A model generated the notes under the pieces. That model worked only from the letters and a program-made list of their open reading frames with translations. It had not been told where the DNA came from and made no database searches. A stretch of 64,000 nucleotides of DNA. Origin: Candidatus Nitrospira nitrosa. Its GTDB lineage: Bacteria > Nitrospirota > Nitrospiria > Nitrospirales > Nitrospiraceae. Positions 8,148-17,527 of this stretch are shown here, piece after piece; within the stretch, counting starts at the first letter, position 1; each line of letters starts with the position of its first letter. Where the stretch lies: positions 1,116,001 through 1,180,000 of the forward strand of contig NZ_CZQA01000001.1 of assembly GCF_001458735.1 (NCBI RefSeq), written 5' to 3'. The position numbers and the translations under genes are program-made.

Positions 8148-10136
8148 TTATCGCTCGGGGTTCAAGGGAAGCCACACTTCCACCACTGCTCCGCTGCCGG
8201 GTGGACTTGTGATGACCAGTTGCCCACCATGTCGTTCGATAATATCGTGTGTGATGGTGAGTCCAAGCCCAACGCCCTTGGCTTTCCCACTGGTGAAGAA
8301 CGGCTCGAAAATCCGTTTGAGATTGTCAGGGTCAATCCCCTTTCCCGTATCAGAGAAAGCAAGAAGTACACCAGTGCCTCGCCTGGGTTCCATTCGTATC
8401 GTGATCGTGAGTTCTCCACCATTCGGCATGGCGTCGATCGCATTCATCGCGATGTTGAGACAGACCTGCTGAAGATGCGCACGAGAGGCTTCCACGAGCG
8501 GCAGGTCTGGAGCAATCGCCTTTCGTATGTGAATGTTCTGTTTGGTCAAGTTTGGTTTCAGCAAGGTCATGGTGTCATCGATGAGCGAGGGAAGATTGCA
8601 GGGATGTAGATCAAAGGGACGTGGTCGAAGTTGGCTTAAGTGAGACTCCAACAGCTCGTCAATACGAGTGGCTTCCCGTGCGATGAGCCGACAGCGATCT
8701 CTAGCCGCTTGCGGCAAGTGTTCTTGATCGGCTAAGTGGGTTGCGAGGCTACCGAGCCCAATCAATGGATTGCGGACTTCGTGCAAAATACCACCGGTCA
8801 ATTGTCCGACCAGTTTGATTTGCTCCGCATGTCGTAAGGCTTCTAGCATCTGCTCGCGCTCGGTCAAGTCGGTGAGGATGGCCATGTAGTACTGTGTTGT
8901 GCCGTCACGATCTTTCACCGGGCTCACGCTTTCCCAGACGAGGAATTCCGAGCCATCCTTCCGTCGATTCACGAACCGATCGACGAACGGATGTCCGGCC
9001 CCAAGCGCCTGCCAGAGCCGGTCGTAAAATTCTTGCCCATGTTTTCCCGACTTGAGAATAGAAGGGCGTTGTCCCAATGCTTCTTCGCTGGTCCATCCGG
9101 TCATTCGTTCGAGCGCGGGGTTCCACTCCAAGATTCGGCCCTCGGTGTCGGTCAACATGATCCCGTCTTGCGCCGTCATAAACAACCGATGGTAGAGATC
9201 CCGTTGCGTATCGGCGCGCCGTCGTCGTTCCAGTACCGTCGCGACGGTATTGGCGACCGTACAAAGAAACTCGAGTTCCGTCACCGTATAATCTCGGACC
9301 GACCTGGAATGGGCGGTCATGGCTCCATAGACACGATCCTCCACCAACATTGGGACGCACATGCCTGCGATCCCGCCATGTTCGGTTAAGAGTTTGGAGG
9401 GACTGAACCGTGTTTCCCTCCGTAGATCCCGGACGACCACGGGGAGCCGTTCACGAATGGCGTAGCCGGCTTGCGAATGGGTGCCACCCTCGATCGTCAG
9501 CTTTCCGATCACCGTTGAGTCAAGGCCGATTCCTGCCACCACGGTTAAGTGATCATCTGATTCTTGTGGGACAAGAATCTTGCACAGCTCCACGCCAAGG
9601 GCCTCAGCTGTATATTTGACCGCTTCGGTCATCAGTTCTTGTGCCGGTGCATCGGTGACAGCAAGCGTTCCGATGCGGGCCAGCACGGACTGAAACCGAG
9701 CGATCTGCGAGGCTTCCTGGACCAACTCCGTATGTTCGGTGGCGTCCTGTAGGACCAACAGTACGCCGGTCTCCCCATGGTAGGGGACCACGTGATATCG
9801 GCATTCGTAGACGAGCGTTTGGCCTTGGCGATCGAGGAGACGATAGGTCTTGCTGCCTCTTGCACCGAGGCTGTCCCTATTCCAGGTCATCGCATCAGCA
9901 AAGAGCTGTGATCGAAGCGTTGCATCATGGCCGGACCGGTCGCCTGATGGCGAAGCCGAGGCTTCAACCAGTTCGCCGAACTGCGAATTCTCAAATACCA
10001 GGATCCCCTTGGCCATGAAACACAGTCCGCCCTCCAAGCAATCACTCACCCAAGCCAATACTTCCGCTGCGGCGACCTCCGGACTGGCGTGAATAGAGCT
10101 CTTGGACTGAGAGACAGATGTCGTGCGACGTTTCAC
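8148..10136 (-). CDS. PAS/GAF sensor histidine kinase
   Basis: A 662-residue soluble kinase. Order: N-terminal PAS-like region (about 30-150), GAF domain (about 160-310, CVPMLVEDRVYGAMTAHS), PAS/PAC (about 315-435, GIMLTDTEGRILEWNPALER), HisKA with phospho-acceptor His in GGILHEVRNPLIGLG, then the ATPase domain with N box QVCLNIAMNAIDAMPNGG, G1 DTGKGID and G2 GKAKGVGLGLT. The start is GTG 10136 with GAGG about 6 bp upstream. No membrane segment is visible, so the signal is probably cytoplasmic (redox, gas or small ligand). Its regulator follows directly. Confidence 0.92.
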   Translation of the reverse strand: MKRRTTSVSQSKSSIHASPEVAAAEVLAWVSDCLEGGLCFMAKGILVFENSQFGELVEASASPSGDRSGHDATLRSQLFADAMTWNRDSLGARGSKTYRLLDRQGQTLVYECRYHVVPYHGETGVLLVLQDATEHTELVQEASQIARFQSVLARIGTLAVTDAPAQELMTEAVKYTAEALGVELCKILVPQESDDHLTVVAGIGLDSTVIGKLTIEGGTHSQAGYAIRERLPVVVRDLRRETRFSPSKLLTEHGGIAGMCVPMLVEDRVYGAMTAHSRSVRDYTVTELEFLCTVANTVATVLERRRRADTQRDLYHRLFMTAQDGIMLTDTEGRILEWNPALERMTGWTSEEALGQRPSILKSGKHGQEFYDRLWQALGAGHPFVDRFVNRRKDGSEFLVWESVSPVKDRDGTTQYYMAILTDLTEREQMLEALRHAEQIKLVGQLTGGILHEVRNPLIGLGSLATHLADQEHLPQAARDRCRLIAREATRIDELLESHLSQLRPRPFDLHPCNLPSLIDDTMTLLKPNLTKQNIHIRKAIAPDLPLVEASRAHLQQVCLNIAMNAIDAMPNGGELTITIRMEPRRGTGVLLAFSDTGKGIDPDNLKRIFEPFFTSGKAKGVGLGLTITHDIIERHGGQLVITSPPGSGAVVEVWLPLNPER

Positions 10137-10314
10137 ACGGAGCCTCGGTTGTAGGAACCCATCACGTCACGAATGGATAGTATACCGAGATGGCCGAGAT
10201 ATCGTCGAGTGAGCTGAAAGAGACGGATAGGATGGCGATCTGGGGCACGAGGAGGGGTGGGGAGCCGATCGAGCAGAGAGTTTGGCTTGACACGTTTGAG
10301 CCATAGCCAAGGCC

Positions 10315-11814
10315 GTGAGGCTCGTGATACAGAATGGAATGCCCCGGCGAACGCTTGAAACGCTTTCCTTCGACAATACCTATGCCCGGCTTCCTCAGGC
10401 CTTTTATGCGCGATTGAACCCGACTTCCTTTAGTGCACCTCCCTATTTGGTCCATGCCAATCGATCTGCCGCCGAGTTGATCGATCTTGATCCAGGGCAA
10501 TTGACTCGGCCGGCGTTCGCGGAGCTGTTCGGGGGGAATGCACTCGCGCCCGGCATGGAGCCGCTCGCGATGCTGTATTCCGGTCATCAATTCGGCGTCT
10601 ATGTTCCGCAACTCGGGGACGGCCGAGCGATTCTCCTTGGTGAAGCAACGAACGAGCAAGGGGAGCGGTGGGATCTCCATCTCAAAGGAGCGGGGCTAAC
10701 GCCGTTTTCACGCGATGGGGACGGCCGGGCCGTACTGCGTTCGACAATCCGTGAATATCTCTGTTGCGCGGCGATGCGTGGCCTTGGGATTCCAACGACA
10801 CTGGCGCTCTGTCTCGTCGGTAGTGATGACAAGGTGTATCGCGAACAGATTGAAACCGGCGCGATGCTGGTCCGCATGGCGCCGTCGCACGTCCGCTTCG
10901 GCACATTCGAGATCTTCTACTACCGAAAGCAGTATGACCATCTGAAAATTCTTGCCGACTATGTGATCGACCAGCACTTCCCCCATCTCCGCGACGTCAA
11001 TGAGAAGTATGCGAAATTCTTTACTGAGGTGGTCGAGCGCACCGCCCGATTGCTCGCGCAATGGCAAGCCGTGGGTTGGGCTCATGGGGTGATGAACACC
11101 GACAATATGTCGATTCTCGGTCTCACGATGGACTACGGGCCGTATGGATTCATGGATGACTACGACGCAGGTTTCATCTGTAACCATTCGGATCATAACG
11201 GTCGCTACGCCTTCAATCAGCAACCCTACATCGGGCTCTGGAATCTGAGCTGCTTGGCGCAAGCCCTGTTGCCATTGGCGGAGAAAGACGCGCTCAAAGC
11301 GGGCCTTGAGACCTATCAGTCATTGTTTGAGCAGGAATACCAGAAGCTCATGCGAGCGAAATTGGGATTGGTCGAGATGCGAGCAGAAGACCATGACCTC
11401 ATTCAAGACTTTCTGGGTCTGCTCCAGGGCAGTCATGCCGATTACACGATCGTGCTTCGCGAATTGGGTACGTTTGCTTCTTCGGAAGGTATGACGAATG
11501 ACGGCTTGCGCGAACATTTTCTCAATCGTGATCGGTTTGACGAGTGGGCGGTGCGCTATCGGGACCGACTGAGGAGTGAGCGCAGCCGCGATGACGAACG
11601 GTGGAATCGAATGAATCGTGTCAACCCTAAGTATGTGTTGCGGAATTATCTTGCGCAGATCGCGATTGAGAAAGCACAGAACAAGGACTTCTCCGAGATC
11701 GACCGGCTCTTCACCCTGTTGCAAGATCCCTTCAAGGATCAGCAGGGCATGGAGTCCTATGCCCTTCCTCCGCCGAATTGGGGCAAGCATTTGGCTGTCA
11801 GTTGTTCCTCCTGA
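10315..11814 (+). CDS. selO: Protein adenylyltransferase SelO (YdiU/UPF0061)
   Basis: A 499-residue pseudokinase that attaches AMP to proteins. Conserved stretches: LETLSFDNTYARLP at the start, MLYSGHQFGVYVPQLGDGRA, the ATP-site LHLKGAGLTPFSRDGDGRAV, HGVMNTDNMSILGLTMDYGP and FMDDYDAGFICNHSDHNGRY. The end is WGKHLAVSCSS; eukaryotic SelO has selenocysteine near this point and bacteria usually cysteine, as here. GTG 10315 has a weak AAGG upstream; ATG 10339 is an equally possible start. It is divergent from the kinase operon and stands alone. SelO is linked to redox stress responses in other bacteria. Confidence 0.9.
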   Translation: MRLVIQNGMPRRTLETLSFDNTYARLPQAFYARLNPTSFSAPPYLVHANRSAAELIDLDPGQLTRPAFAELFGGNALAPGMEPLAMLYSGHQFGVYVPQLGDGRAILLGEATNEQGERWDLHLKGAGLTPFSRDGDGRAVLRSTIREYLCCAAMRGLGIPTTLALCLVGSDDKVYREQIETGAMLVRMAPSHVRFGTFEIFYYRKQYDHLKILADYVIDQHFPHLRDVNEKYAKFFTEVVERTARLLAQWQAVGWAHGVMNTDNMSILGLTMDYGPYGFMDDYDAGFICNHSDHNGRYAFNQQPYIGLWNLSCLAQALLPLAEKDALKAGLETYQSLFEQEYQKLMRAKLGLVEMRAEDHDLIQDFLGLLQGSHADYTIVLRELGTFASSEGMTNDGLREHFLNRDRFDEWAVRYRDRLRSERSRDDERWNRMNRVNPKYVLRNYLAQIAIEKAQNKDFSEIDRLFTLLQDPFKDQQGMESYALPPPNWGKHLAVSCSS

Positions 11815-12051
11815 ATCAGCCTGCGGGCATCCAGATTCGGTCGTCCACCGAACGTACCGATTTTTCCAGAAGGAGGCGCAGGGTTTTCAATACAGGGCTA
11901 GCCATTAGGTGTGGCGTGAACGATGAAAGACCTCGGCCTTCACCAGGCGGTATTGCGAGGAACCACTGGTAGGCTCCGTATTACGGATGATATGGCTGTA
12001 GGTCGCGGTTGAGCGGATATGACTGAAGAGCCGGGGGCAGACTTTTCAAAG

Positions 12052-12324
12052 TCAGCGTTCGCTGCTGGGGTCACTGGGACCAGGACAGAGTTCGAATCCG
12101 AGTCGTGATTTCCTCACGCCACCCTCTCCTAGCCCCGCCACACCAAACGGATCCGTCTCAACATTGTGGATGACTTCGTGGTCTGCGCGTTGGGTTGTGG
12201 TGAGAAGGCTGCCGGCCTGTGTGGCCGACGGCCACAATAACTTGTAGCCGGCGAGCAGTGCACCAGCGACGGAAGTTTTCATAAATGCCCGGCGAGTCCA
12301 AGACCAAGAATCTTTGTGCATCAT
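12052..12324 (-). CDS. Small protein with Tat signal peptide
   Basis: A 90-residue protein with a clear twin-arginine signal: WTRRAFMKTSVAGALLAGYK followed by a hydrophobic stretch and a likely cleavage after SATQAG. The remaining 50 or so residues (TQRADHEVIHNVETDPFGVA, then a glycine-rich tail) match nothing I know. GGGGTGG lies upstream of the start. It may be a complete small exported protein or the stump of a longer Tat substrate; downstream DNA to 11815 shows no clear continuation. It follows the carbonic-anhydrase-like gene by 100 bp on the same strand. Confidence 0.5.
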   Translation of the reverse strand: MMHKDSWSWTRRAFMKTSVAGALLAGYKLLWPSATQAGSLLTTTQRADHEVIHNVETDPFGVAGLGEGGVRKSRLGFELCPGPSDPSSER

Positions 12325-12424
12325 TGACCACCCCGATTATGGTGACCTGTTATCCGTCTTGCATCAGTTCACTTCTGCCAAATGTTTGCGCGATGGGTCA
12401 ATCTTTTTGTTAGAGTTGATTTGC

Positions 12425-13519
12425 TCACACAATCAGCTCCAGCGCGCGTGTATGCCAGGAGAGGACCGCTTTGCGTATGTTGATCTTGTCTGCGATCTTG
12501 GCATGGTCAGAGCGGATGATGTGAGCGGCGAATTCAGCCATGAAACGGCTCTTGAGCGTGGCACGTGCCCGGTCGACACCGACCTCTTGGTAGGGGGCGA
12601 CGGACAATAGCAGAAAGCCGTCGTCGGGGATGCGGTCATCTCGCATGTTGGCCGCGATAATGCCACCGGCCTTGCTGAGAGGATCGGCCAGTTCCGGGCT
12701 GTGCGGCCCGATGATCAATGCCAGGTTCGGCATGTGGAGCCAATGAAACCCTCGTCCGATGCCGATCATCCATTCGTGATGGACGATCTCCAGAGTCCGA
12801 TCATTTTTTCTAACTTCCTCGATATGGGCGATGTTGCCCTGCACGAGCGGCAAGAGATCTTCCTGCATCTCTTCGGGCATGTCCGGATACAGCCGGGACA
12901 ACGAGGCAGGCAGGGAAGCGAGATCTTGAGCGGAAACGGTTGAAAGGTCCAAGGTGTCACGATGATTACTTCCGTGAAGAACCAGGGCGTCTTCGTCGGT
13001 CTCGAATCCACACACTAGCGGGTACACGGTGCTGTGTGCCGAGCCAAAGACCTCCTCTACTTGTCGTTTGGTCCGAAGCGCATGGTCTCGGGCGGCATCG
13101 GTGTTGTATCCCCAGCCGGCACAGCCACGATGTTGATCGCCCTTGGAGTAGTGGTAATTCATGAGGATCAGTGTCCGGCGACCATGTCGGACCATCTGCT
13201 GGATCTGGTCCGTCATGACCTCTCCAAAATGGGGCCACCCCATGTCGAAACGTCCGCCAAGATTGCGGATCGGCTGGATGATACCGGGCGGGGTATTGGT
13301 GGCTACGGACAGATTGAGGCGCCCGTCCATACACTTGAGCGCGATGATGGCGGTGTCGTGCTTTGCACTGTACCGTTCGCGTGCGAGAAAGGATTCTGGA
13401 CTTTGGTATACCTGGGCATAGCGACGGGCATGTTCCATCAGCCAGTCGATTCGTTGTTGTATGGGCAAGTTGCGGATCGCGATGCTGTCGGGGCTGGCTT
13501 GAGGAACAGTCGAGTTACC
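12425..13519 (-). CDS. Beta-carbonic-anhydrase-like protein (possible CsoSCA relative)
   Basis: A 364-residue protein with the zinc-site pattern of beta-type carbonic anhydrases: Cys-x-Asp-x-Arg in LKCMDGR and His-x-x-Cys in QHRGCAGWGY, about 70 residues apart. The surrounding text (RNLGGRFDMGW, LILMNYHYSKGD) differs from ordinary beta enzymes and the protein is longer, which recalls the diverged carboxysomal CsoSCA group; no carboxysome genes are present here. ATG 13519 is chosen for the GAGGT 8 bp upstream; an upstream frame extension to 13603 lacks support. If active it would interconvert CO2 and bicarbonate, complementing DabA. Activity is inferred from metal ligands only. Confidence 0.6.
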   Translation of the reverse strand, partial: GNSTVPQASPDSIAIRNLPIQQRIDWLMEHARRYAQVYQSPESFLARERYSAKHDTAIIALKCMDGRLNLSVATNTPPGIIQPIRNLGGRFDMGWPHFGEVMTDQIQQMVRHGRRTLILMNYHYSKGDQHRGCAGWGYNTDAARDHALRTKRQVEEVFGSAHSTVYPLVCGFETDEDALVLHGSNHRDTLDLSTVSAQDLASLPASLSRLYPDMPEEMQEDLLPLVQGNIAHIEEVRKNDRTLEIVHHEWMIGIGRGFHWLHMPNLALIIGPHSPELADPLSKAGGIIAANMRDDRIPDDGFLLLSVAPYQEVGVDRARATLKSRFMAEFAAHIIRSDHAKIADKINIRKAVLSWHTRALELIV

Positions 13520-13823
13520 CATCAGGATATACCTCAGTGGTTGGGAGAGGAGTGGAGCCGATTTCGAAATCGGTTTCCTGCCTTGCTTAGCTTGGGAAAG
13601 CAAAACCGATACCTTGCTATGGCACCGCCCACCCTGCGCATCGCGTTATGAGCTTAGAAATGAGCGAGATGTGCGGATAATTGCCCAATAGGGCGTAGTG
13701 GCCGCCGACAACTTTCAGGTGAATATTTGCAATAGAGTGTTGCTAGCAGTGTGTTGACAAACCCAAGAACGAGCTCGGAAATGGAGCCCTGCCTGAGGTC
13801 ACGAACGTCTGGAGAATACCGCA

Positions 13824-13947
13824 CAGGCTGTTCAGAAAGGCCATCCAGCAAGGCCGCAGCGAGCGAAGCGGCGAATCGTACTCTCTGCCGTACGTTGAGC
13901 CTCTGAGCGAGGCGAGAACGCCGCTGGTGGACTTTGTCAACAGCCTG
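13824..13947 (-). repeat. MITE-like dispersed repeat, copy B
   Basis: A 124-bp unit. Read on the minus strand it begins CAGGCTGTTGACAAAG and ends CTTTCTGAACAGCCTG; the two ends are inverted repeats matching at 14 of 16 positions. The core carries CCGCAGCGAGCGAAGCGG (plus strand) and CTCAACGTACGGCAGAGAG (minus strand). This is the best preserved of four copies in the window and gives the family its consensus. Next to it (13743-13770) AGTGTGTTGACAAAC is shared with DNA beside copy A. Confidence 0.85.
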
Positions 13948-14239
13948 CTAGCTGAAAAGCGGACTTGTGCGATTCAGCACTGAGCGGAGCGTGCGATAAA
14001 CAGGAATATGGTATCGCGAGAGACGCGAGGCGATGTCCTCTAAACCGTACCGCTTGGGCAGGCATAGACTCGCCGGCTGTTCAAGAGAGCAGACGATTGA
14101 GGCAGCGAATCAGCGGTTTCTTCGCAGCTCTACCAACAGACGACGGCAACTATCAATCTGGCAATGGCCTCTCTTCTCAACCGTTCAGTCGCACTTCAGG
14201 GAACCTCAGCTTCACTCTCTCAACGGTCTGTTGTAGAGT

Positions 14240-14281
14240 GTCACGCGTGACTTCTGCGCGAATATCTCTGTGACGCGTCAC
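14240..14281. promoter_or_regulatory. Paired palindromes upstream of the giant membrane protein gene
   Basis: Two perfect 12-bp palindromes, GTCACGCGTGAC (14240-14251) and GTGACGCGTCAC (14270-14281), have centres 30 bp apart, close to three helical turns, and end 16 bp before the ATG at 14298. Arrangement and position suggest paired operator sites for a dimeric regulator. Chance or a simple intergenic repeat cannot be excluded. The rest of the 13520-14297 gap outside the repeat shows no gene. Confidence 0.4.
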
Positions 14282-14297
14282 CTCTCTGAGAAGCGAG

Positions 14298-17200
14298 ATG
14301 GCTAAGAAACAAAGTGATTCAAAAATTGCCGTGGCAGGTGCCTTGACCTTGGTGTTGGCGCTGGCGGGAGCCATGCTAGTCAAGGAACCGCTGCGTAGTT
14401 CACGTCCGGTCGGCACGGGACTGGACATGAAGGCTACGATTGAAGAGCAAACGGTACGCGCGCGTTTGTGGGAAGACCCTGTCGCAGCGGTTCAACGAGG
14501 CCTTCGGGAAATAAAGGGGAACCGACCGGCCACTACTCCGCCGTCTCCGCTCACACAACGGCTCAGGTCACTTCGGCATTCTATTACGGAGCGGGTTAAG
14601 GAGGGCCAGCGTGTGACGGTCCTCCTGGTGACGACCAGTGGAGGTCCCTATGTCGAAAGCACCGAGTCGCGGATCCGAGATCGGTATGCGGTTGGAACGG
14701 CTCTGGGAGTGTCCTGTTATGCGCCGGAACAGGAGGGGCAGCTCTCGTTTGTCGAATGGGACTCCCAGAGCCCTCTCCCGGCACTGCCGTATGAGTGGTA
14801 CCGACTTAGACGAACCAGGCTGTGTGACGAGGAATCGCAGCGCTCCCACAGTGTGCTGGTCGTTTGGTTTCCTGATGAAGCACTCAGTCAAGGATTTTTT
14901 GCCGGCCTGACCTCCTTCTCTCAGTCGCTCGTTTGTCGAGAAGCTGAGAAGAAAAGCGAGTGTCTGCTCACCGACGATACGCGCAAGTTGGTTCGCTTGA
15001 ATCCGCAGCTCCAACGGTCTGTCACCTTTAAGATCCTCGGACCGCATAGCTCCTCCGCATTTCGGGCGCTCTTAGACGAGGCGGGAGAGTCATATGGCAA
15101 GCCCCATATGGGAATCGGTGTCTGGCCAAACGCTGACGGCTGGATCGAGCTGTACTCCCCGTGGAGTAGTGCGATGAAGGGGCTTCTGGCCTACGGACTC
15201 AAGTCGATCGGCGGGACAGGTTCGGCCTGTGACTCCTACACCGCGTGCGAGCAGGAATTTATCCGGCGACTCACAAGCGCGAACATTCGGCTGGCCTACG
15301 ACATCGGGTCCGATGACCAGTTATTCGAATCACTGGTCGAGGAATTAGAGCGGCGACAGGTTCGCCTCGGTTGGGATGCTGTCATCCTAATCGGGGAATG
15401 GGATTCGTTCTATGGGAGGACGCTCCCGATCGAGTTTCGAGCGGCTGCGTGCAAGAAAATTTCAAGCTTTCCCGAACAGGATCTGGGGACGATTGATGTT
15501 CCGGTAACGATCAAACAGTGGTGTTCCGATATTCCCCATGCCGTCGACCTCCAAATTCGACGGCAAGCCGACTATGAGTCGTTACGTCTCAACGTTCAGC
15601 GGTACAGCTACCTGAGCGGACTGGACGGCGAAGTACCGGGGGAAGACAAAAACAAAACAGCACGTGCCGACGGCACGAAAGAGAACCAGCGTGAACGTCC
15701 GGAAGGCACCAGTCAGGTGGACTATGTACGGGCGTTGGTGAATCGCATCCAGGATGAAGGTGAAGGGGCTCGAGCCATCGGGATCTTTGGCACCGATCCG
15801 TATGATTCGCTCCTGATCATCAAAGCTCTTCGCCCTGCATTCCCGCACGCCATTTTCTTTACGGTCGGTCTGGATGCCCGACACCTGCATCCGAGCGAGT
15901 ACAAATGGACCCGCAACATGGTTATTGCCTCGCCGTTTGGATTGCAGCTGGATGGAGGCTTGCAGCGCGACGTCCCGCCTTTCCGGAGCAATTATCAGAC
16001 GTCGACCTATTTCGCGACTCTGCAGGCCGTCGGCCACGTCAGGTGTCGCCGTGGGCAGCCTGAGATGCCGAACGGCCCCTGTGTGACGACCTACCATGCG
16101 GCACTGACGCCTGAGAGCCGAGTGTACGATGCCGGAGTTCCTTCGAGATTGTTCGAGGTGGGAAGGAACGGCGCCGTCGACTTGAGCCTCGTCACTAAAG
16201 AAGGGGTCCGTACGATTCATCCGTTACGACCTGACCTGGCCTATACGGATGATTATGGTCAGCTACGGCAAGGTGTCGGATTCAACAACGCTGCGGTGGC
16301 GGCGGGGACGGTCGTGGGGTTTGCGCTCTTCATCGTGGTGGCCTGGAGCAATCAGCGCCTCTGGTCCGGCATCGTGCGGTACCCACGTGTATTGAGCATC
16401 ACGGCCGTCGTGCTCGTCGCGCTGTTTGCAGTCTTTGTCTTAGCCGGCGGAGCCGATGCGCTATTGGCTGGGCATGACGAAGGAGAGCCGTTTTCTTGGA
16501 CGGCCGGCGTCAGTATCTGGCCGAGCGAGTTGCTGCGATTCGTGGTGGTCGTGCTGTCTGTCCTTCTGTTTGTGAAGGGCGCCCGGGATCTCAAGAAGAA
16601 CGGTGATCAGATCGACGAAAAGTTTCAGTTCGAAGACGCGTCGAGGCGTCAGCGGCTTTCACCCAAGACGTTTTGGACGAATCTCCAGCGGGTCTACCAT
16701 CCGCTTGCCACGGTCGCCTTCATGAAGGTCGATCAGGCCTGGGGACGCTATCGTGAAGCGAGTCAGCTGAGCCAGGGAACGGTCCGTGCACTTCTGCTGT
16801 TCATCCTCTACATGGCAGCGATGTGGGCCATCGGGCATTTCGTGCTGGATGAGGAATATATCCATCCCTGCCGCGGATACCTGAGTTGCCACGTCGACTC
16901 ATTTATGACGCTCGCCAGTGTCGCCATCGTGGTGCTGCTGAACTTGGCAGTGTTCGATGCGGTGATGTTATGCCGTCGCTGGATTGGGTGGGTGGTGAGT
17001 TCGACGGGCGGGTGGTCCCAACAAGTCCAGGAAGAATATCTCCGCAACTATGGATTGGGAGAAGCACAGAAAGCCGAGTTTGAGAAGTTGAAGTACCTTG
17101 CCGTCGTCGACCTTATTGCGCAGCGGACCGAGGTGATCAATCGACTGATCCGCTATCCTTTTATTGCGCTCTTGATCGTGATCGCTGCGCGCAACGAGTA

Positions 17201-17519
17201 TTTCGACATCTGGAACTATCCCCTCCTCTTGCTGCTGTCCTGGTCGGTCAATGTCTTGGTCGCGCTGCTCGGAGCATTCCTTCTCTATCAATCGGCCAGT
17301 CAGGCGAAGGCGGCTATGCTGGCCGGGCTCAATCGGCAAATCGTTCAGACTTTGGGGGTTGGGAAAGATCACGATATTCGCGTGAAGCAGATTCAGCACG
17401 TGATCAGCGAAGTGGAAGACAATGAACAGGGTGCGTTCGTACCGCTCTATCAACAGCCGGTGGTTGAATCTTCGTTGTACGGCCTGGTGGCGTTATTGCA
17501 ATATCTGTATCTCACTTAG
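14298..17519 (+). CDS. Large multi-pass membrane protein of unknown function (1073 aa)
   Basis: I do not recognise this family. An N-terminal membrane anchor (about residues 10-28) is followed by some 600 residues predicted outside the membrane, then about seven hydrophobic segments between residues 660 and 1010 (for example ITAVVLVALFAVFVLAGGAD and FVVVVLSVLLFVKGA), ending in a cytoplasmic-looking tail rich in charged residues. The outer part contains GIFGTDPYDSLLIIKALRPA and FFTVGLDARHLHP, which resemble periplasmic ligand-binding folds. It heads a three-gene operon with two alpha/beta hydrolases (gaps of 8 and 4 bp). A role as a large sensor or transport-like membrane protein is a guess. 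Confidence 0.8.
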   Translation: MAKKQSDSKIAVAGALTLVLALAGAMLVKEPLRSSRPVGTGLDMKATIEEQTVRARLWEDPVAAVQRGLREIKGNRPATTPPSPLTQRLRSLRHSITERVKEGQRVTVLLVTTSGGPYVESTESRIRDRYAVGTALGVSCYAPEQEGQLSFVEWDSQSPLPALPYEWYRLRRTRLCDEESQRSHSVLVVWFPDEALSQGFFAGLTSFSQSLVCREAEKKSECLLTDDTRKLVRLNPQLQRSVTFKILGPHSSSAFRALLDEAGESYGKPHMGIGVWPNADGWIELYSPWSSAMKGLLAYGLKSIGGTGSACDSYTACEQEFIRRLTSANIRLAYDIGSDDQLFESLVEELERRQVRLGWDAVILIGEWDSFYGRTLPIEFRAAACKKISSFPEQDLGTIDVPVTIKQWCSDIPHAVDLQIRRQADYESLRLNVQRYSYLSGLDGEVPGEDKNKTARADGTKENQRERPEGTSQVDYVRALVNRIQDEGEGARAIGIFGTDPYDSLLIIKALRPAFPHAIFFTVGLDARHLHPSEYKWTRNMVIASPFGLQLDGGLQRDVPPFRSNYQTSTYFATLQAVGHVRCRRGQPEMPNGPCVTTYHAALTPESRVYDAGVPSRLFEVGRNGAVDLSLVTKEGVRTIHPLRPDLAYTDDYGQLRQGVGFNNAAVAAGTVVGFALFIVVAWSNQRLWSGIVRYPRVLSITAVVLVALFAVFVLAGGADALLAGHDEGEPFSWTAGVSIWPSELLRFVVVVLSVLLFVKGARDLKKNGDQIDEKFQFEDASRRQRLSPKTFWTNLQRVYHPLATVAFMKVDQAWGRYREASQLSQGTVRALLLFILYMAAMWAIGHFVLDEEYIHPCRGYLSCHVDSFMTLASVAIVVLLNLAVFDAVMLCRRWIGWVVSSTGGWSQQVQEEYLRNYGLGEAQKAEFEKLKYLAVVDLIAQRTEVINRLIRYPFIALLIVIAARNEYFDIWNYPLLLLLSWSVNVLVALLGAFLLYQSASQAKAAMLAGLNRQIVQTLGVGKDHDIRVKQIQHVISEVEDNEQGAFVPLYQQPVVESSLYGLVALLQYLYLT

Positions 17520-17527
17520 GGGATTGC

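Noticed and set aside
10162-10680. 172-codon minus-strand frame at the start of selO
   Set aside because: It is antisense to the conserved SelO N-terminus and has no motif of its own.
12080-12110. GTTCGAATCC, a tRNA T-loop look-alike
   Set aside because: Flanking bases do not pair into a T-stem and no acceptor or anticodon arm fits.
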